From Deltaproteobacteria bacterium (GTDB lineage: Bacteria; Myxococcota_A; UBA9160; UBA6930): a stretch of DNA of 64,000 bases. How positions within the stretch are numbered: position 1 is the stretch's first letter; each line of letters opens with the position of its first letter. Made by a program: the position numbers and the translations under genes. Below the pieces are notes generated by a model. It made no database searches. It saw only the letters and a program-made list of their open reading frames with translations, and was not told the origin of the DNA. Location of the stretch: NCBI GenBank assembly GCA_028817435.1, contig JAPPPQ010000051.1, forward strand, positions 1 to 64,000, in the 5' to 3' direction. Shown one piece after another: positions 15,591-23,526 of this stretch.

Positions 15591-16660
15591 GGCGCCCTTC
15601 GCAGCGGCAGGGTGACCCGCGCCCTGGTGCCCACGCCCTTGGCGCTTTGCAGCTGCAAATCGCCCTGGTGCTGCGCCACCCAATATTCGGCGACGGCCAG
15701 GCCCAGGCCCGCGCCCTTTCCGCGCGTGGTGAAGAAGGGCGTGCGCGCCTCGCGCAATTCTTCTTCGGACATGCCGTGGCCGGTGTCTTCCACCCACACG
15801 GCCAGGGTGGGCAGCGGCCGGCCGCGCTGCAGGGCAATGCGGCGGCCCGGGCTCATGCCGGTGCGCACGCCGAGCTCGCCGCCGCCCTGCGCCATGGCCT
15901 GCAGCGCGTTGCGCGCCAAATTGAGAAACACCTGCCGCAACCGGTCGCCGTCGGCCAGCAGTTCCGGCAGCGAGGCGTCGTAGTTGCGCTTCACCTGCAC
16001 CGCTGCGCCCAGCGGATCGTGGGAGAGCAATTCCAGCACGCCGTCCAGCAGCCGGTGCAGGTTGATGGGCGCGAGCCGCAGCCGGTCGCCTCGGGCGAAG
16101 ACCATGAAGTCATCCACCAGCGCGGCGATGCGCGTGGATTCGGCCACGATGATCTCGGCGGCGGCGCGGGTTTTTGCGTCGCCGGCGCGCATGGCAATCA
16201 GCTCGCCCGCGCCGCGAATGCCGCCCAGGGGGTTGCGCACTTCGTGGGCCAGCCCCGCGGCAATGCGCCCGATGCTCAGGAAGCGCTCGTTGGGCTGCTG
16301 CGCCGCGCCGCTCTGCAGCAGCAGCACCACGCCGTCCAGCGCGCCCGCCGCGCTGAACAGCGGCGCGGCGGAGACATCCACAAACAGGGCCTCCCGCCGC
16401 CGCTCAATGCGCCGCCCCTGGGCCGAAACGGCCGCGCCCGTAGCCAGCGCCTGCCGCGCCAGCCGGGCGATGGGGTGATCTGCCGTCACCAGCTCTTCGA
16501 CGGGGCGGCCCACCACCGCCTTCCGGGAGTGCTCCAGCATGCGGCAGGCGACGGAGTTCAGCTCTTCCACTGCGCCCCGCCGGTCCGCCACGACCACGCC
16601 GGGGAGCATGGCTTCGAGCACATCCTCCAGCGGCCGCGCCGTTTTGCCCATACTGCCCAT
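15587..16660 (-). CDS. ntrB: NtrB-like soluble sensor histidine kinase
   Basis: A 357-residue cytoplasmic kinase without membrane segments. It has an N-terminal PAS domain (MLPGVVVADRRGAVEELNSV), a HisKA domain with the phospho-acceptor in LAHEVRNPLGGIRGA, and a HATPase domain (N box VFLNLARNALQAM, then VEDTGHGM and GKGAGLGLAV). This is the NtrB/GlnL layout, a bifunctional kinase/phosphatase of NtrC usually controlled by PII. The start at 16660 lacks a clear Shine-Dalgarno. A second ATG lies at 16651. It heads the ntrB-ntrC-thiE-(nupC) chain and diverges from moeA. Confidence 0.85.
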   Translation of the reverse strand: MGSMGKTARPLEDVLEAMLPGVVVADRRGAVEELNSVACRMLEHSRKAVVGRPVEELVTADHPIARLARQALATGAAVSAQGRRIERRREALFVDVSAAPLFSAAGALDGVVLLLQSGAAQQPNERFLSIGRIAAGLAHEVRNPLGGIRGAGELIAMRAGDAKTRAAAEIIVAESTRIAALVDDFMVFARGDRLRLAPINLHRLLDGVLELLSHDPLGAAVQVKRNYDASLPELLADGDRLRQVFLNLARNALQAMAQGGGELGVRTGMSPGRRIALQRGRPLPTLAVWVEDTGHGMSEEELREARTPFFTTRGKGAGLGLAVAEYWVAQHQGDLQLQSAKGVGTRARVTLPLRRAP

Positions 16661-16775
16661 AGATTAGGCAATCCCCGCGCCCCCGCCGCCCGGCCGCGGC
16701 GGGCGGGCGGGCCGACGGGTGGGCGGGAGAGGCGCGGGTGTGACGGCGGGCGGCGCGGGGGTTACCGTGACGGCC

Positions 16776-18158
16776 ATGCGGGCCATGCGCACGGGGATTG
16801 CCGCCGACGAGGCCCTTCGCAGCGTTCTGGCCGAGGCTGCGCCGCTGCCCGCAGAGCTGGTGGAGGCAGGGGCCGCCCTGGGCCGCGTGCTGGCCGCGCC
16901 GGTAGCCGCGCGGCGGACGCTGCCGCCTGCGGGTTGCTCCGCCATGGATGGCTACGCGCTGCGCGCCGCCGATTTGGCGGAGGCGGGGCCGGGCCGCGCC
17001 GTGTGCCTGCGCGTGGGCGGCGAGGTGGCGGCGGGCGGGCGCGCCGCGCCGCTGGCTCCGGGCGAGGCCGCGCGCATTTTCACCGGCGCGCCGCTGCCCC
17101 AGGGCGCCGATGCCGTGGTGCCGCAGGAGCAGGCAGAGGCGCTGGCCGCAACGGGCGAGGTGCGCATTGCCGTGGCCGCGCCGCCGGGGGCGCACATTCG
17201 CCGGGCGGGCGAGGATGTGCGGGCGGGGGACGAGGTGCTGCCGGCGGGCGCGCGGCTCGGCCCCGGCCAAATTGGCATGCTGGCCGCGCTGGGGCGAACT
17301 TTGGCAGCGGTGCACCGCCGCCCGCGGGTGGCGCTGCTTTCCAGCGGCGACGAGCTCGTCGAGCCCGACGGCGATGCCTCCGGCGGACGCATTGTGTCTT
17401 CCAACGCCTACGCGCTGGCCGCTCAGTGCCGCGAGGCCGGCGCGCTGCCCATCAACCTGGGAATCGCCCGCGACAATCCCGCGGCGCTGACCGCGCTGCT
17501 GCGCGCCGGACTCGAGGCGGATTTGCTGGTGAGCACCGCCGGGGTTTCCGTCGGCGATCACGACCATGTGCGCCCGGCGCTCGCGGCGCTGGGCTGCCGC
17601 CTCGTCTTCTGGGGCGTGCGCGTCAAGCCCGGCTATCCGGTTGCTTTCGGAGTCTTCGATGGCGCGCCGGGCGCTGCGTCATCCGACGGCGCGGCCGCGG
17701 ATGGCGCGCCGGGCGATACAGGCGCGGCCGCAGCCGGTGCTGCGCCGTCCGTTGACGCAGCGGGCGCGGCCGGCGCTGCGCCGGGGCGGCGCGGTCCGCT
17801 GGTTTTTGCGCTGCCCGGCAATCCGGTATCTGCCATGGTGAGCTTCGAGCAATTGGTGCGCCCGGTGCTGTTGCGGATGGGCGGCCACCGCAATCTCTCG
17901 CGCCCCGTGCTGCGCGCCGAGCTGGGCGAAACGCTGCGCAAAAGCGCGGGCCGGCTGCACTATGTGCGCGTGCAGCTTTCGCGCGAGGGCGGGCGCATTG
18001 TGGCCCGCAGCACCGGCAACCAGAGTTCCGGCGCGCTGCACTCCATGACGCTGGCCGATGGCCTGCTGATTTTTCCCGAAGCCGCCACCGAGTTGCCCAA
18101 GGGCAGCGAAGCCCGGGTGCAATTGCTCGACCCCGGGATTCTCTGCGAGCCCGCATGA
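16776..18158 (+). CDS. moeA: molybdopterin molybdenumtransferase
   Basis: MoeA inserts molybdate into adenylylated molybdopterin. The ~460-residue protein has the expected blocks: PPAGCSAMDGYALR, ARIFTGAPLPQGADAVVP, IRRAGEDVRAGDEVL, LLSSGDELVEP, STAGVSVGDHDHV and LPGNPVSAMVSFE. Between YPVAFG and the PLVFALPGNPVS strand lies an unusual Ala/Gly/Asp/Pro-rich insert of about 45 residues (about 295-342) that normal MoeA lacks. The start is uncertain: I use the ATG at 16776, with another ATG at 16785 and an upstream GTG at 16719. The stop overlaps mobA (ATGA). Confidence 0.9.
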   Translation: MRAMRTGIAADEALRSVLAEAAPLPAELVEAGAALGRVLAAPVAARRTLPPAGCSAMDGYALRAADLAEAGPGRAVCLRVGGEVAAGGRAAPLAPGEAARIFTGAPLPQGADAVVPQEQAEALAATGEVRIAVAAPPGAHIRRAGEDVRAGDEVLPAGARLGPGQIGMLAALGRTLAAVHRRPRVALLSSGDELVEPDGDASGGRIVSSNAYALAAQCREAGALPINLGIARDNPAALTALLRAGLEADLLVSTAGVSVGDHDHVRPALAALGCRLVFWGVRVKPGYPVAFGVFDGAPGAASSDGAAADGAPGDTGAAAAGAAPSVDAAGAAGAAPGRRGPLVFALPGNPVSAMVSFEQLVRPVLLRMGGHRNLSRPVLRAELGETLRKSAGRLHYVRVQLSREGGRIVARSTGNQSSGALHSMTLADGLLIFPEAATELPKGSEARVQLLDPGILCEPA

Positions 18159-19051
18159 GCGCGGGCGCGGGGCGAAACTCCGCAGCCGGCGGCGCGAGCG
18201 CGGCCGGGCGGCGGTGCGCGGGCGGCCGCGGTGGCGCGGATTCGGGCGGCGGTGTGGGCGCGGGGCGGCTGGCGAATGTCGCGGGGGCGTTGCTGCTCGG
18301 CGGCGCATCGTCGCGCATGGGGCGCGATAAGGCGCAGCTCTCGCTGGACGGCGAGAGACTGGCGGCGCGCAGTGCGCGGCTGCTCGCGCGCTGCTTTCAA
18401 GAGGTGCTGCTGGTGGGCGCGCCGCCCGCCGCCGCTGCGCTCTGCGCGCCGGCCGGGCCGCTGCGCCTGGCCGCCGATCCGCCGGGGCCGCGCTGTCCCC
18501 TGCGCGGGTTGGTGGGCGCGCTATCTGCCGCGCAAGCGCCCCGCGTGGTGGTGATTGCGACGGATTTGCCGGGTCTGTGCGATGACTTGCCGCTGGCGCT
18601 CAGCGCCTGGCCCGATGCAGATGCGGTGATTCCGCGCCGGGGCGGCCGCCCGGAGCCGCTCTGCGCACTGTGGCGGCGCGACGCCGTGCTGCCCCTTGCC
18701 CGCGCGCGATTGGCGGCCGGCGCGCTGGGTGCGGCCGGCGCTCTCTCGCTGCGCGCTTTGATCGCAGCACTCGGCAATGTCCGCTGGCTCGAAGGGCCGG
18801 AGCTCGACGGCCTCGATCCCGGCGGCCGCGCACTTTTCAATGTCAACACGCCGGCCGATTGGGCGGATTGGACCGGCCGGCGCGCCCGCCACTCCCCCGC
18901 AGCGCGCGACGGCAAAGCTGCGGGCGGCCGCAACGGCGGCGAAGCAAAAGGCGCGGGCGTTGCATTTGGCGCGGGCGGCGAAGGCGAAGCTGAGGGCGAC
19001 CGCAACGGCGGCGCGGGCGGGGCATTCACGGCGGGCGGGGGTGCGGTGTGA
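18155..19051 (+). CDS. mobA: molybdenum cofactor guanylyltransferase
   Basis: MobA adds GMP to molybdopterin to form the bis-MGD cofactor. The nucleotide-binding signature LLLGGASSRMGRDKA is clear, with DLPGLCDDLP and the family ending FNVNTPADW. The 298-residue call from the overlapping ATG includes about 40 Gly/Ala residues before the fold. An in-frame GTG at 18254 would give a more usual N-terminus. The last ~60 residues after WADWTG form a Gly/Ala/Glu low-complexity tail with repeated GG-N-GG-like units. It follows moeA and precedes dgkA with GTGA overlap. MsrP, at 20.1 kb, is a possible Mo-cofactor client, though it uses Mo-MPT. Confidence 0.87.
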   Translation: MSAGAGRNSAAGGASAAGRRCAGGRGGADSGGGVGAGRLANVAGALLLGGASSRMGRDKAQLSLDGERLAARSARLLARCFQEVLLVGAPPAAAALCAPAGPLRLAADPPGPRCPLRGLVGALSAAQAPRVVVIATDLPGLCDDLPLALSAWPDADAVIPRRGGRPEPLCALWRRDAVLPLARARLAAGALGAAGALSLRALIAALGNVRWLEGPELDGLDPGGRALFNVNTPADWADWTGRRARHSPAARDGKAAGGRNGGEAKGAGVAFGAGGEGEAEGDRNGGAGGAFTAGGGAV

Positions 19052-19476
19052 GGTCTGGCGGCGGGCGCTTTGGACGCGCGTTGCGGCGTTTCGGCGCTGC
19101 GCTGTGGCGCGCGCTGGGACGGCGTGCGGCCAGTTTTGGCTGGGCGCTGCGAGGCATCGGCAGTGTGCTGGCGAGCGAGCCGAATGCGCGCATTGAGGCC
19201 GCGCTGGCGGCCGCCGCCGCGCTGCTGGGCCTGTGGTTGGGGTTGCCCGCGCGCGATTGGGCGCTTTTGTCCCTGGCCTGCGCCGCGCTGCTCGCCGCAG
19301 AGAGTTTCAACACCGCCGTAGAGCGCCTGGTGGACCGCATTGCGCACGGCCGCGATCCGGGCCTCGCGCGCATCAAAGATCTCGCCGCCGGTGCGGTGCT
19401 GCTCATTGCCCTTGCGGCCGCCGCCGTGCTGATGGTGGTTCTGGCCCCGCCGCTCTGGGCGCGGCTCGGCGGTTGA
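19048..19476 (+). CDS. dgkA: diacylglycerol/undecaprenol kinase, DgkA family
   Basis: A 142-residue small membrane kinase that phosphorylates diacylglycerol or undecaprenol. It has three hydrophobic helices (about 50-66, 70-85 and 115-135) and the signature ESFNTAVERLVDRI followed by IKDLAAGAVLL, where the acidic residues bind Mg-ATP. An Arg-rich amphipathic segment precedes helix 1. It starts at GTG 19048 overlapping the mobA stop. Which lipid it uses cannot be told from sequence. Trimer formation is known for the family. Confidence 0.88.
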   Translation: MRSGGGRFGRALRRFGAALWRALGRRAASFGWALRGIGSVLASEPNARIEAALAAAAALLGLWLGLPARDWALLSLACAALLAAESFNTAVERLVDRIAHGRDPGLARIKDLAAGAVLLIALAAAAVLMVVLAPPLWARLGG

Positions 19477-19524
19477 GTGCAGCGGGTGGGATATGCTCTG
19501 CGCCGCAAAAAAGGAGGCGATGTA

Positions 19525-20037
19525 ATGAAGGCGGAGGACATGGCGGCGTGGGATTGGCGGGATCTGGAGGCGGTCAAGCGGCTCAAGTATCGCTATATGC
19601 GCTGCCTGGATCAGAAAGACTGGGAGGGCGTGCGCAGTTGCTTCACAGAGGACGCGCAGGCGCGCTACAGCGCGGGGGCCTATGCGGCGGATGGCCGCGA
19701 CGCCATCGTCGAGTTTCTGGTGCGGGCGATGGACCGCCGCAGCTTTCTCACCAGCCACCGCGTTACCCAGCCGGAGATTGAGTTTCAGAGCGCAGATCGC
19801 GCCACCGGCGTTTGGGCGCTGGACGATGTGGTGGTGGATCTGGACGCCGGGGTGACGATTCGTGGCGCGGCCTTTTACGAGGACGCCTATCGCAAAGGCG
19901 CGGATGGCGTCTGGCGCATTTGCCGCACCGGCTATCTGCGCATCTACGAGGAGCGCTTTCCGCGCGCCTCGCTGCCGGGGCTGGAACTCACGGCCAGCTA
20001 CTGGCAGACCGGGGGCCGGAGCCGCATTGAGGTTTGA
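19525..20037 (+). CDS. NTF2/SnoaL-like domain protein
   Basis: A 170-residue single-domain protein with the cone-shaped SnoaL/NTF2-like pattern: LKYRYMRCLDQKDWEGVRSC, FTEDAQARY, VEFLVRAMDRR, SHRVTQPEIEF, then WALDDVVVD and a closing YWQTGG. Relatives include dehydratases, isomerases and many proteins without known activity, so no substrate is assigned. The ATG at 19525 follows AAGGAGG. It lies 48 bases after dgkA, on its own or as the last gene of the moeA-mobA-dgkA run. Confidence 0.8.
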   Translation: MKAEDMAAWDWRDLEAVKRLKYRYMRCLDQKDWEGVRSCFTEDAQARYSAGAYAADGRDAIVEFLVRAMDRRSFLTSHRVTQPEIEFQSADRATGVWALDDVVVDLDAGVTIRGAAFYEDAYRKGADGVWRICRTGYLRIYEERFPRASLPGLELTASYWQTGGRSRIEV

Positions 20038-20112
20038 GCGGGCGGGGCGCGGGGGCGCATCGGGCGCTACGCTGCGAAGCACGCCCGAGCCGGGCGAAAC
20101 AGGGAGGCAACC

Positions 20113-21102
20113 ATGCCGAGCTTGCGGTCCGCACAGATTCCCGGGATTCCCGAGCGCGAAGTCACCGATGAGCGGCTCTTTTTGCGCCGCCGCGAGTTTT
20201 TGCGCGCCGCCTCTGCCGCCTCGCTGATGGCGGCGGGGGGCATCGCCTTTGGCGAGACGGCCGAAGCGGCGCTGACCGACGAGCTTCCGGGCGTGTTGCC
20301 CGCGCCGCCGCAGTTTCGCACCGACGAAGAGCAGACTCCCTGGAGCAAGGCTACCTCCTACAACAACTTCTACGAGTTCGGCACCGGCAAGGACGATCCG
20401 GCGGCCCGCGCCCACACGCTGCGCCCGCGCCCCTGGTCGGTGGCGGTGGATGGCGAAGTCGCGCGCCCCGGCGTGGTGCCCATTGAGGATTTGCTGCGGC
20501 CGCACGCGCTGGAAGAGCGCATTTACCGGCTGCGCTGCGTGGAGGCCTGGTCCATGGTGATCCCTTGGGTGGGGATTCCGCTGGGCGCGCTGCTGGCGCG
20601 CTTCGAGCCCACCTCGAAGGCGCGCTATGTGGCCTTTGAGACGCTGGTGGACCGCGAGCAAATGCCGGGGCAGCGCCGCCGCGTTCTCGATTGGCCCTAT
20701 CGGGAGGGGCTGCGCATGGACGAGGCGATGCATCCCCTCGCCATTCTGGCCGTCGGTATGTATGGGCGCGTGCTGCCGAATCAGAACGGCGCGCCGCTGC
20801 GCCTCGTGGTGCCCTGGAAGTATGGCTTCAAGAGCATCAAGTCCATCGTGCGCATTCACCTGCAGGAAAAGCAGCCGCGCACCACCTGGAACGACGAAGC
20901 GCCGCGCGAGTATGGCTTCTACGCCAATGTGAATCCCGAGGTGGATCACCCGCGCTGGAGCCAGGCCCGGGAGCGCCGCATTGGCGGGGCCAGCGGTTTC
21001 TCCGCGTTGTTCGAGCAGAAGATTGCGACTTTGCCCTTCAACGGTTACGCCGAGCAGGTGGCCGGCCTCTACGCGGGGCTGGATCTGCGCCGCAACTTCT
21101 GA
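20113..21102 (+). CDS. msrP: protein-methionine-sulfoxide reductase, catalytic molybdoenzyme MsrP
   Basis: MsrP repairs oxidised methionines in periplasmic proteins. The 329-residue precursor has a twin-arginine signal ([19 protein letters not shown]), as expected for a folded molybdoenzyme exported by Tat. The sulfite-oxidase fold follows, with the molybdenum-ligand Cys in [14 protein letters not shown] and the [10 protein letters not shown] and [15 protein letters not shown] blocks. It is followed 44 bases later by msrQ, its haem partner. The ATG at 20113 is preceded by GGGAGG. Cofactor supply may come from the moeA/mobA genes upstream. Confidence 0.93.
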   Translation: MPSLRSAQIPGIPEREVTDERLFLRRREFLRAASAASLMAAGGIAFGETAEAALTDELPGVLPAPPQFRTDEEQTPWSKATSYNNFYEFGTGKDDPAARAHTLRPRPWSVAVDGEVARPGVVPIEDLLRPHALEERIYRLRCVEAWSMVIPWVGIPLGALLARFEPTSKARYVAFETLVDREQMPGQRRRVLDWPYREGLRMDEAMHPLAILAVGMYGRVLPNQNGAPLRLVVPWKYGFKSIKSIVRIHLQEKQPRTTWNDEAPREYGFYANVNPEVDHPRWSQARERRIGGASGFSALFEQKIATLPFNGYAEQVAGLYAGLDLRRNF

Positions 21103-21146
21103 ATGCAGCGCATGGTGCGAAGCGCGCGGCAGCGCAGGAGCGGCGA

Positions 21147-21749
21147 GTGACCAAAGCGGGGCGCATGGCCTGGCAGGCGGCGCTGGTAATTGCCTGCGCT
21201 GCGCCGCTGGCGTGGCTGATTGTGCGGGCGGCCGGCGGCGAACTCGCCGAGCCGGTGGAAGACATCACCCACCTTACGGGCGAATGGGCGCTGCGGTTGC
21301 TGCTGGCGAGCCTGGCCGTTACGCCACTGCGCCGCATTTTCGGCTGGCGGGGGCTCGCGCCCTTCCGCCGGACGCTGGGGCTGCTGGCCTTCGGCTATGC
21401 GCTGTTGCACTTCGCCACCTATCTGGCGCTCGATCTGGGCTTCGATTTCGCCGCACTGGCCGAAGATGTGGGCGAGCGCCTCTACATTACCGCGGGCTTT
21501 GCCGCCTTTCTGTTGCTGCTGCCGCTGGCCATTACTTCCACGCGGGGCTGGCAGCGCCGCCTGGGGCGCCGCTGGCTGAAGCTGCACCGCGTGGTCTATG
21601 CCGCGGGGGCGCTGGCCGTGCTGCATTTCATCTGGCTGGTGAAAGCCGACCTGCGCGATCCGCTGCTCTACGCCGCCCTGCTCGCCGTGCTGCTCGGCGT
21701 GCGCGCGCACCATGCCTGGCGCAGCCGCCGGGCGCGCGCGGGCGCGTAG
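21147..21749 (+). CDS. msrQ: haem-binding membrane subunit MsrQ
   Basis: MsrQ is the inner-membrane b-type haem protein that passes electrons from the quinone pool to MsrP. The 200-residue protein has about six hydrophobic helices and the family His residues in YALLHFATYL, KLHRVVYAAG and AVLHFIWLVK, which are candidate haem ligands. GEWALRLLLASLAVTPLRR is a typical ferric-reductase-like domain segment. I chose GTG 21147 because AGGAG lies 6 bases upstream. ATG 21165 is the alternative. Confidence 0.9.
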   Translation: MTKAGRMAWQAALVIACAAPLAWLIVRAAGGELAEPVEDITHLTGEWALRLLLASLAVTPLRRIFGWRGLAPFRRTLGLLAFGYALLHFATYLALDLGFDFAALAEDVGERLYITAGFAAFLLLLPLAITSTRGWQRRLGRRWLKLHRVVYAAGALAVLHFIWLVKADLRDPLLYAALLAVLLGVRAHHAWRSRRARAGA

Positions 21750-21812
21750 GCGCGAAGGCCCCGGGGCGGTTATGCTTGGGGCTGCGTCCGGTTCCACCTG
21801 AAGGGGGTTTCC

Positions 21813-22904
21813 TTGTCCGCGCATCCGCTCGCCCTGAGATCCAGAGAAAACGAAGTCCGGCAGGCCAAGAGTTTCCGCGAAGCCGCGATGGCGCTCACGG
21901 GAGAGTCTCTGGCGGCGGAGTTCCAGCAGGAGCTGGCCAGCGCGCCGCGCCGCGCCGAGGCGAAGAAGAAGTTTCTGATTGCGCCGAACAGCAGGCTCGC
22001 CGCCGAATTCCGGCCGAGCCGCGCTTCGGAGCACGCCGCCCTGGCGCTGGTGGATTGGTGCGGGCGCGAGGGCGGGTTGCCGCTGCCCGGCGACATCGGC
22101 GCTTTCGAGGCGCTGGCCTCGCCGCTTATGCTGCGCAGCGCGCCGGCAGACCGCGAGCGCGATCCCGGCGATGCGAACTTCGGCGTGGATCGGCTCGAAG
22201 CGGCCGGCATTGGCCCCGAAGACCGGCTGGCGGTTGCGGCGCTGCGCTTCACGCCGCCGGGCGCAAACCGCGTCGGCACGGGAGACACGCCGCTGCGGGC
22301 GCTGCTGGAGGCGCTGGTGCAAACCGCCGTGGTGCAGGCGAACCGCGAAGCGCTGATTGCCGAGATGCAAACGCGCAGCGAGCGCACCATTTCCGATGCG
22401 CCGCCGCTGCTGCTGTTGATCGGCAGCCAGCGCTACTGGGAGCTCTGCCGCAAGCGCGAGGCGCAGCGCGGCGCGGTGTGGATCCGCGAATTGGAGCGGC
22501 TGGCCAAGGAGTTTGAAGAGCACGCGGGCGTTGCCGTCAGCTATCTGGCGCTGCGCGTAAACGGCGAGCCGGGCTGGAATTACGACCACGGCAGCCCGCG
22601 CTTCGATGGCGAGGTGCGCCTGCTGCCCGCCTGGGAGCACGGCGCGGGCCGTCCGCGCCCCAAGCCCAAGCCCCGCAGCCGCACGGCGCAGGCGCAGCCC
22701 GCCGACCAGGTGGTGGAGGCCGATTTGGATCGGCCGGTGCGCGCCTATGCGTTCACCGATCGCTACGAATCCGGCGACCGCATTGAGCACCCGACTTTGG
22801 GGCTCGGCGTGGTGCAGGGCCTGGCGGGCACCATGAAAATCCATGTGCTCTTCGACGACAAGAAGAGCGTGCTGGTGCACGCGCGCCCGTCAGAGCAGGT
22901 CTGA
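21813..22904 (+). CDS. conserved protein of unknown function with C-terminal SH3/Tudor-like module
   Basis: I do not recognise the main body of this 363-residue soluble protein. The last ~50 residues (DRYESGDRIEHPTLGLGVVQ, then IHVLFDDKKSVLVH) form a small beta-barrel of the CarD/UvrD-tail type found at the end of many unrelated proteins, where it often binds RNA polymerase or other partners. A Pro/Lys/Arg linker (RPRPKPKPRSR) precedes it. The start is TTG 21813 behind AAGGGGG. An ATG at 21888 would remove 25 residues. It is followed by a transglycosylase 4 bases later, so the two may share a transcript. Confidence 0.72.
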   Translation: MSAHPLALRSRENEVRQAKSFREAAMALTGESLAAEFQQELASAPRRAEAKKKFLIAPNSRLAAEFRPSRASEHAALALVDWCGREGGLPLPGDIGAFEALASPLMLRSAPADRERDPGDANFGVDRLEAAGIGPEDRLAVAALRFTPPGANRVGTGDTPLRALLEALVQTAVVQANREALIAEMQTRSERTISDAPPLLLLIGSQRYWELCRKREAQRGAVWIRELERLAKEFEEHAGVAVSYLALRVNGEPGWNYDHGSPRFDGEVRLLPAWEHGAGRPRPKPKPRSRTAQAQPADQVVEADLDRPVRAYAFTDRYESGDRIEHPTLGLGVVQGLAGTMKIHVLFDDKKSVLVHARPSEQV

Positions 22905-22908
22905 GTCC

Positions 22909-23520
22909 ATGCAGCGCGGACGCCTGCTGTTGCCCGTGCTGGCCTACGCCCAGGTGGCGCTGGCGCTGGTGCTGCTCGTCGGCTTTGTCGCCTGCACCGG
23001 CGCGCCTCCGGCAGAGTCGGTGCAGGACGATCTCTGCGAGCTCTTCGATGCGCGCAAGAAGTGGCGCAAGGCGGCGGTGAAGGCGCGCAAAAAGTGGAAT
23101 GTGCCCGAGCCCGTGCTGATGGCCATCATCCACCAAGAGTCGCGCTTCAACGCGCGCGCGCGCCCGCGCCGCCGCTATGTGCTCGGCGTGATTCCGCGGC
23201 CGCGCTCCTCTGCCTACGGCTACGGGCAGGCAAAGGATGGCACCTGGAAGGAATACCAGAGCAAGACCGGACAGCGCGGCGCAGAGCGCGACGACTTCGG
23301 CGATGTGGCGGATTTCATCGGCTGGTATGCCGATGTGATTCGCAAGAGCACGGGAATCGCCGTCAGCGACACCTACCGTCTCTATCTGGCCTACCACGAA
23401 GGCCCCACCGGCTACCGGCGCGGCAGTTACAAAGACAAGGCCTGGCTGCAGGGCGTCGCGCACAAGGTGTCGCTGCGCGCGGATCGCTACGCCAGGCAAT
23501 ACGCCGACTGCGGCGGCTGA
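22909..23520 (+). CDS. SLT-domain lytic transglycosylase, probable lipoprotein
   Basis: A 203-residue exported enzyme that would cleave the MurNAc-GlcNAc bond of murein. The N-terminal hydrophobic segment ends in VGFVAC-TG, a lipobox-like site with an unusual residue at -3. The SLT fold follows: VPEPVLMAIIHQESRFNARA with the catalytic Glu, then SSAYGYGQAKDGTW, and YLAYHEGPTGY. This resembles the EMTA/Slt group found in many proteobacteria. The ATG at 22909 follows the previous stop by 4 bases. It may work with the murein recycling genes near 2.5-6 kb, but no direct link is visible. Confidence 0.85.
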   Translation: MQRGRLLLPVLAYAQVALALVLLVGFVACTGAPPAESVQDDLCELFDARKKWRKAAVKARKKWNVPEPVLMAIIHQESRFNARARPRRRYVLGVIPRPRSSAYGYGQAKDGTWKEYQSKTGQRGAERDDFGDVADFIGWYADVIRKSTGIAVSDTYRLYLAYHEGPTGYRRGSYKDKAWLQGVAHKVSLRADRYARQYADCGG

Positions 23521-23526
23521 CAGCGG

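Noticed and set aside
18155..18253. First 33 codons of mobA as certain coding sequence
   Set aside because: The Gly/Ala-rich stretch precedes the fold and an in-frame GTG at 18254 gives a normal MobA start. I keep the overlapping ATG only as the more likely choice from operon spacing.
18397..20949. An 850-codon open frame on the minus strand
   Set aside because: Antisense to mobA, dgkA, the NTF2-like gene and msrP, all with clear motifs. Its translation is Arg/Ala/Pro low complexity.
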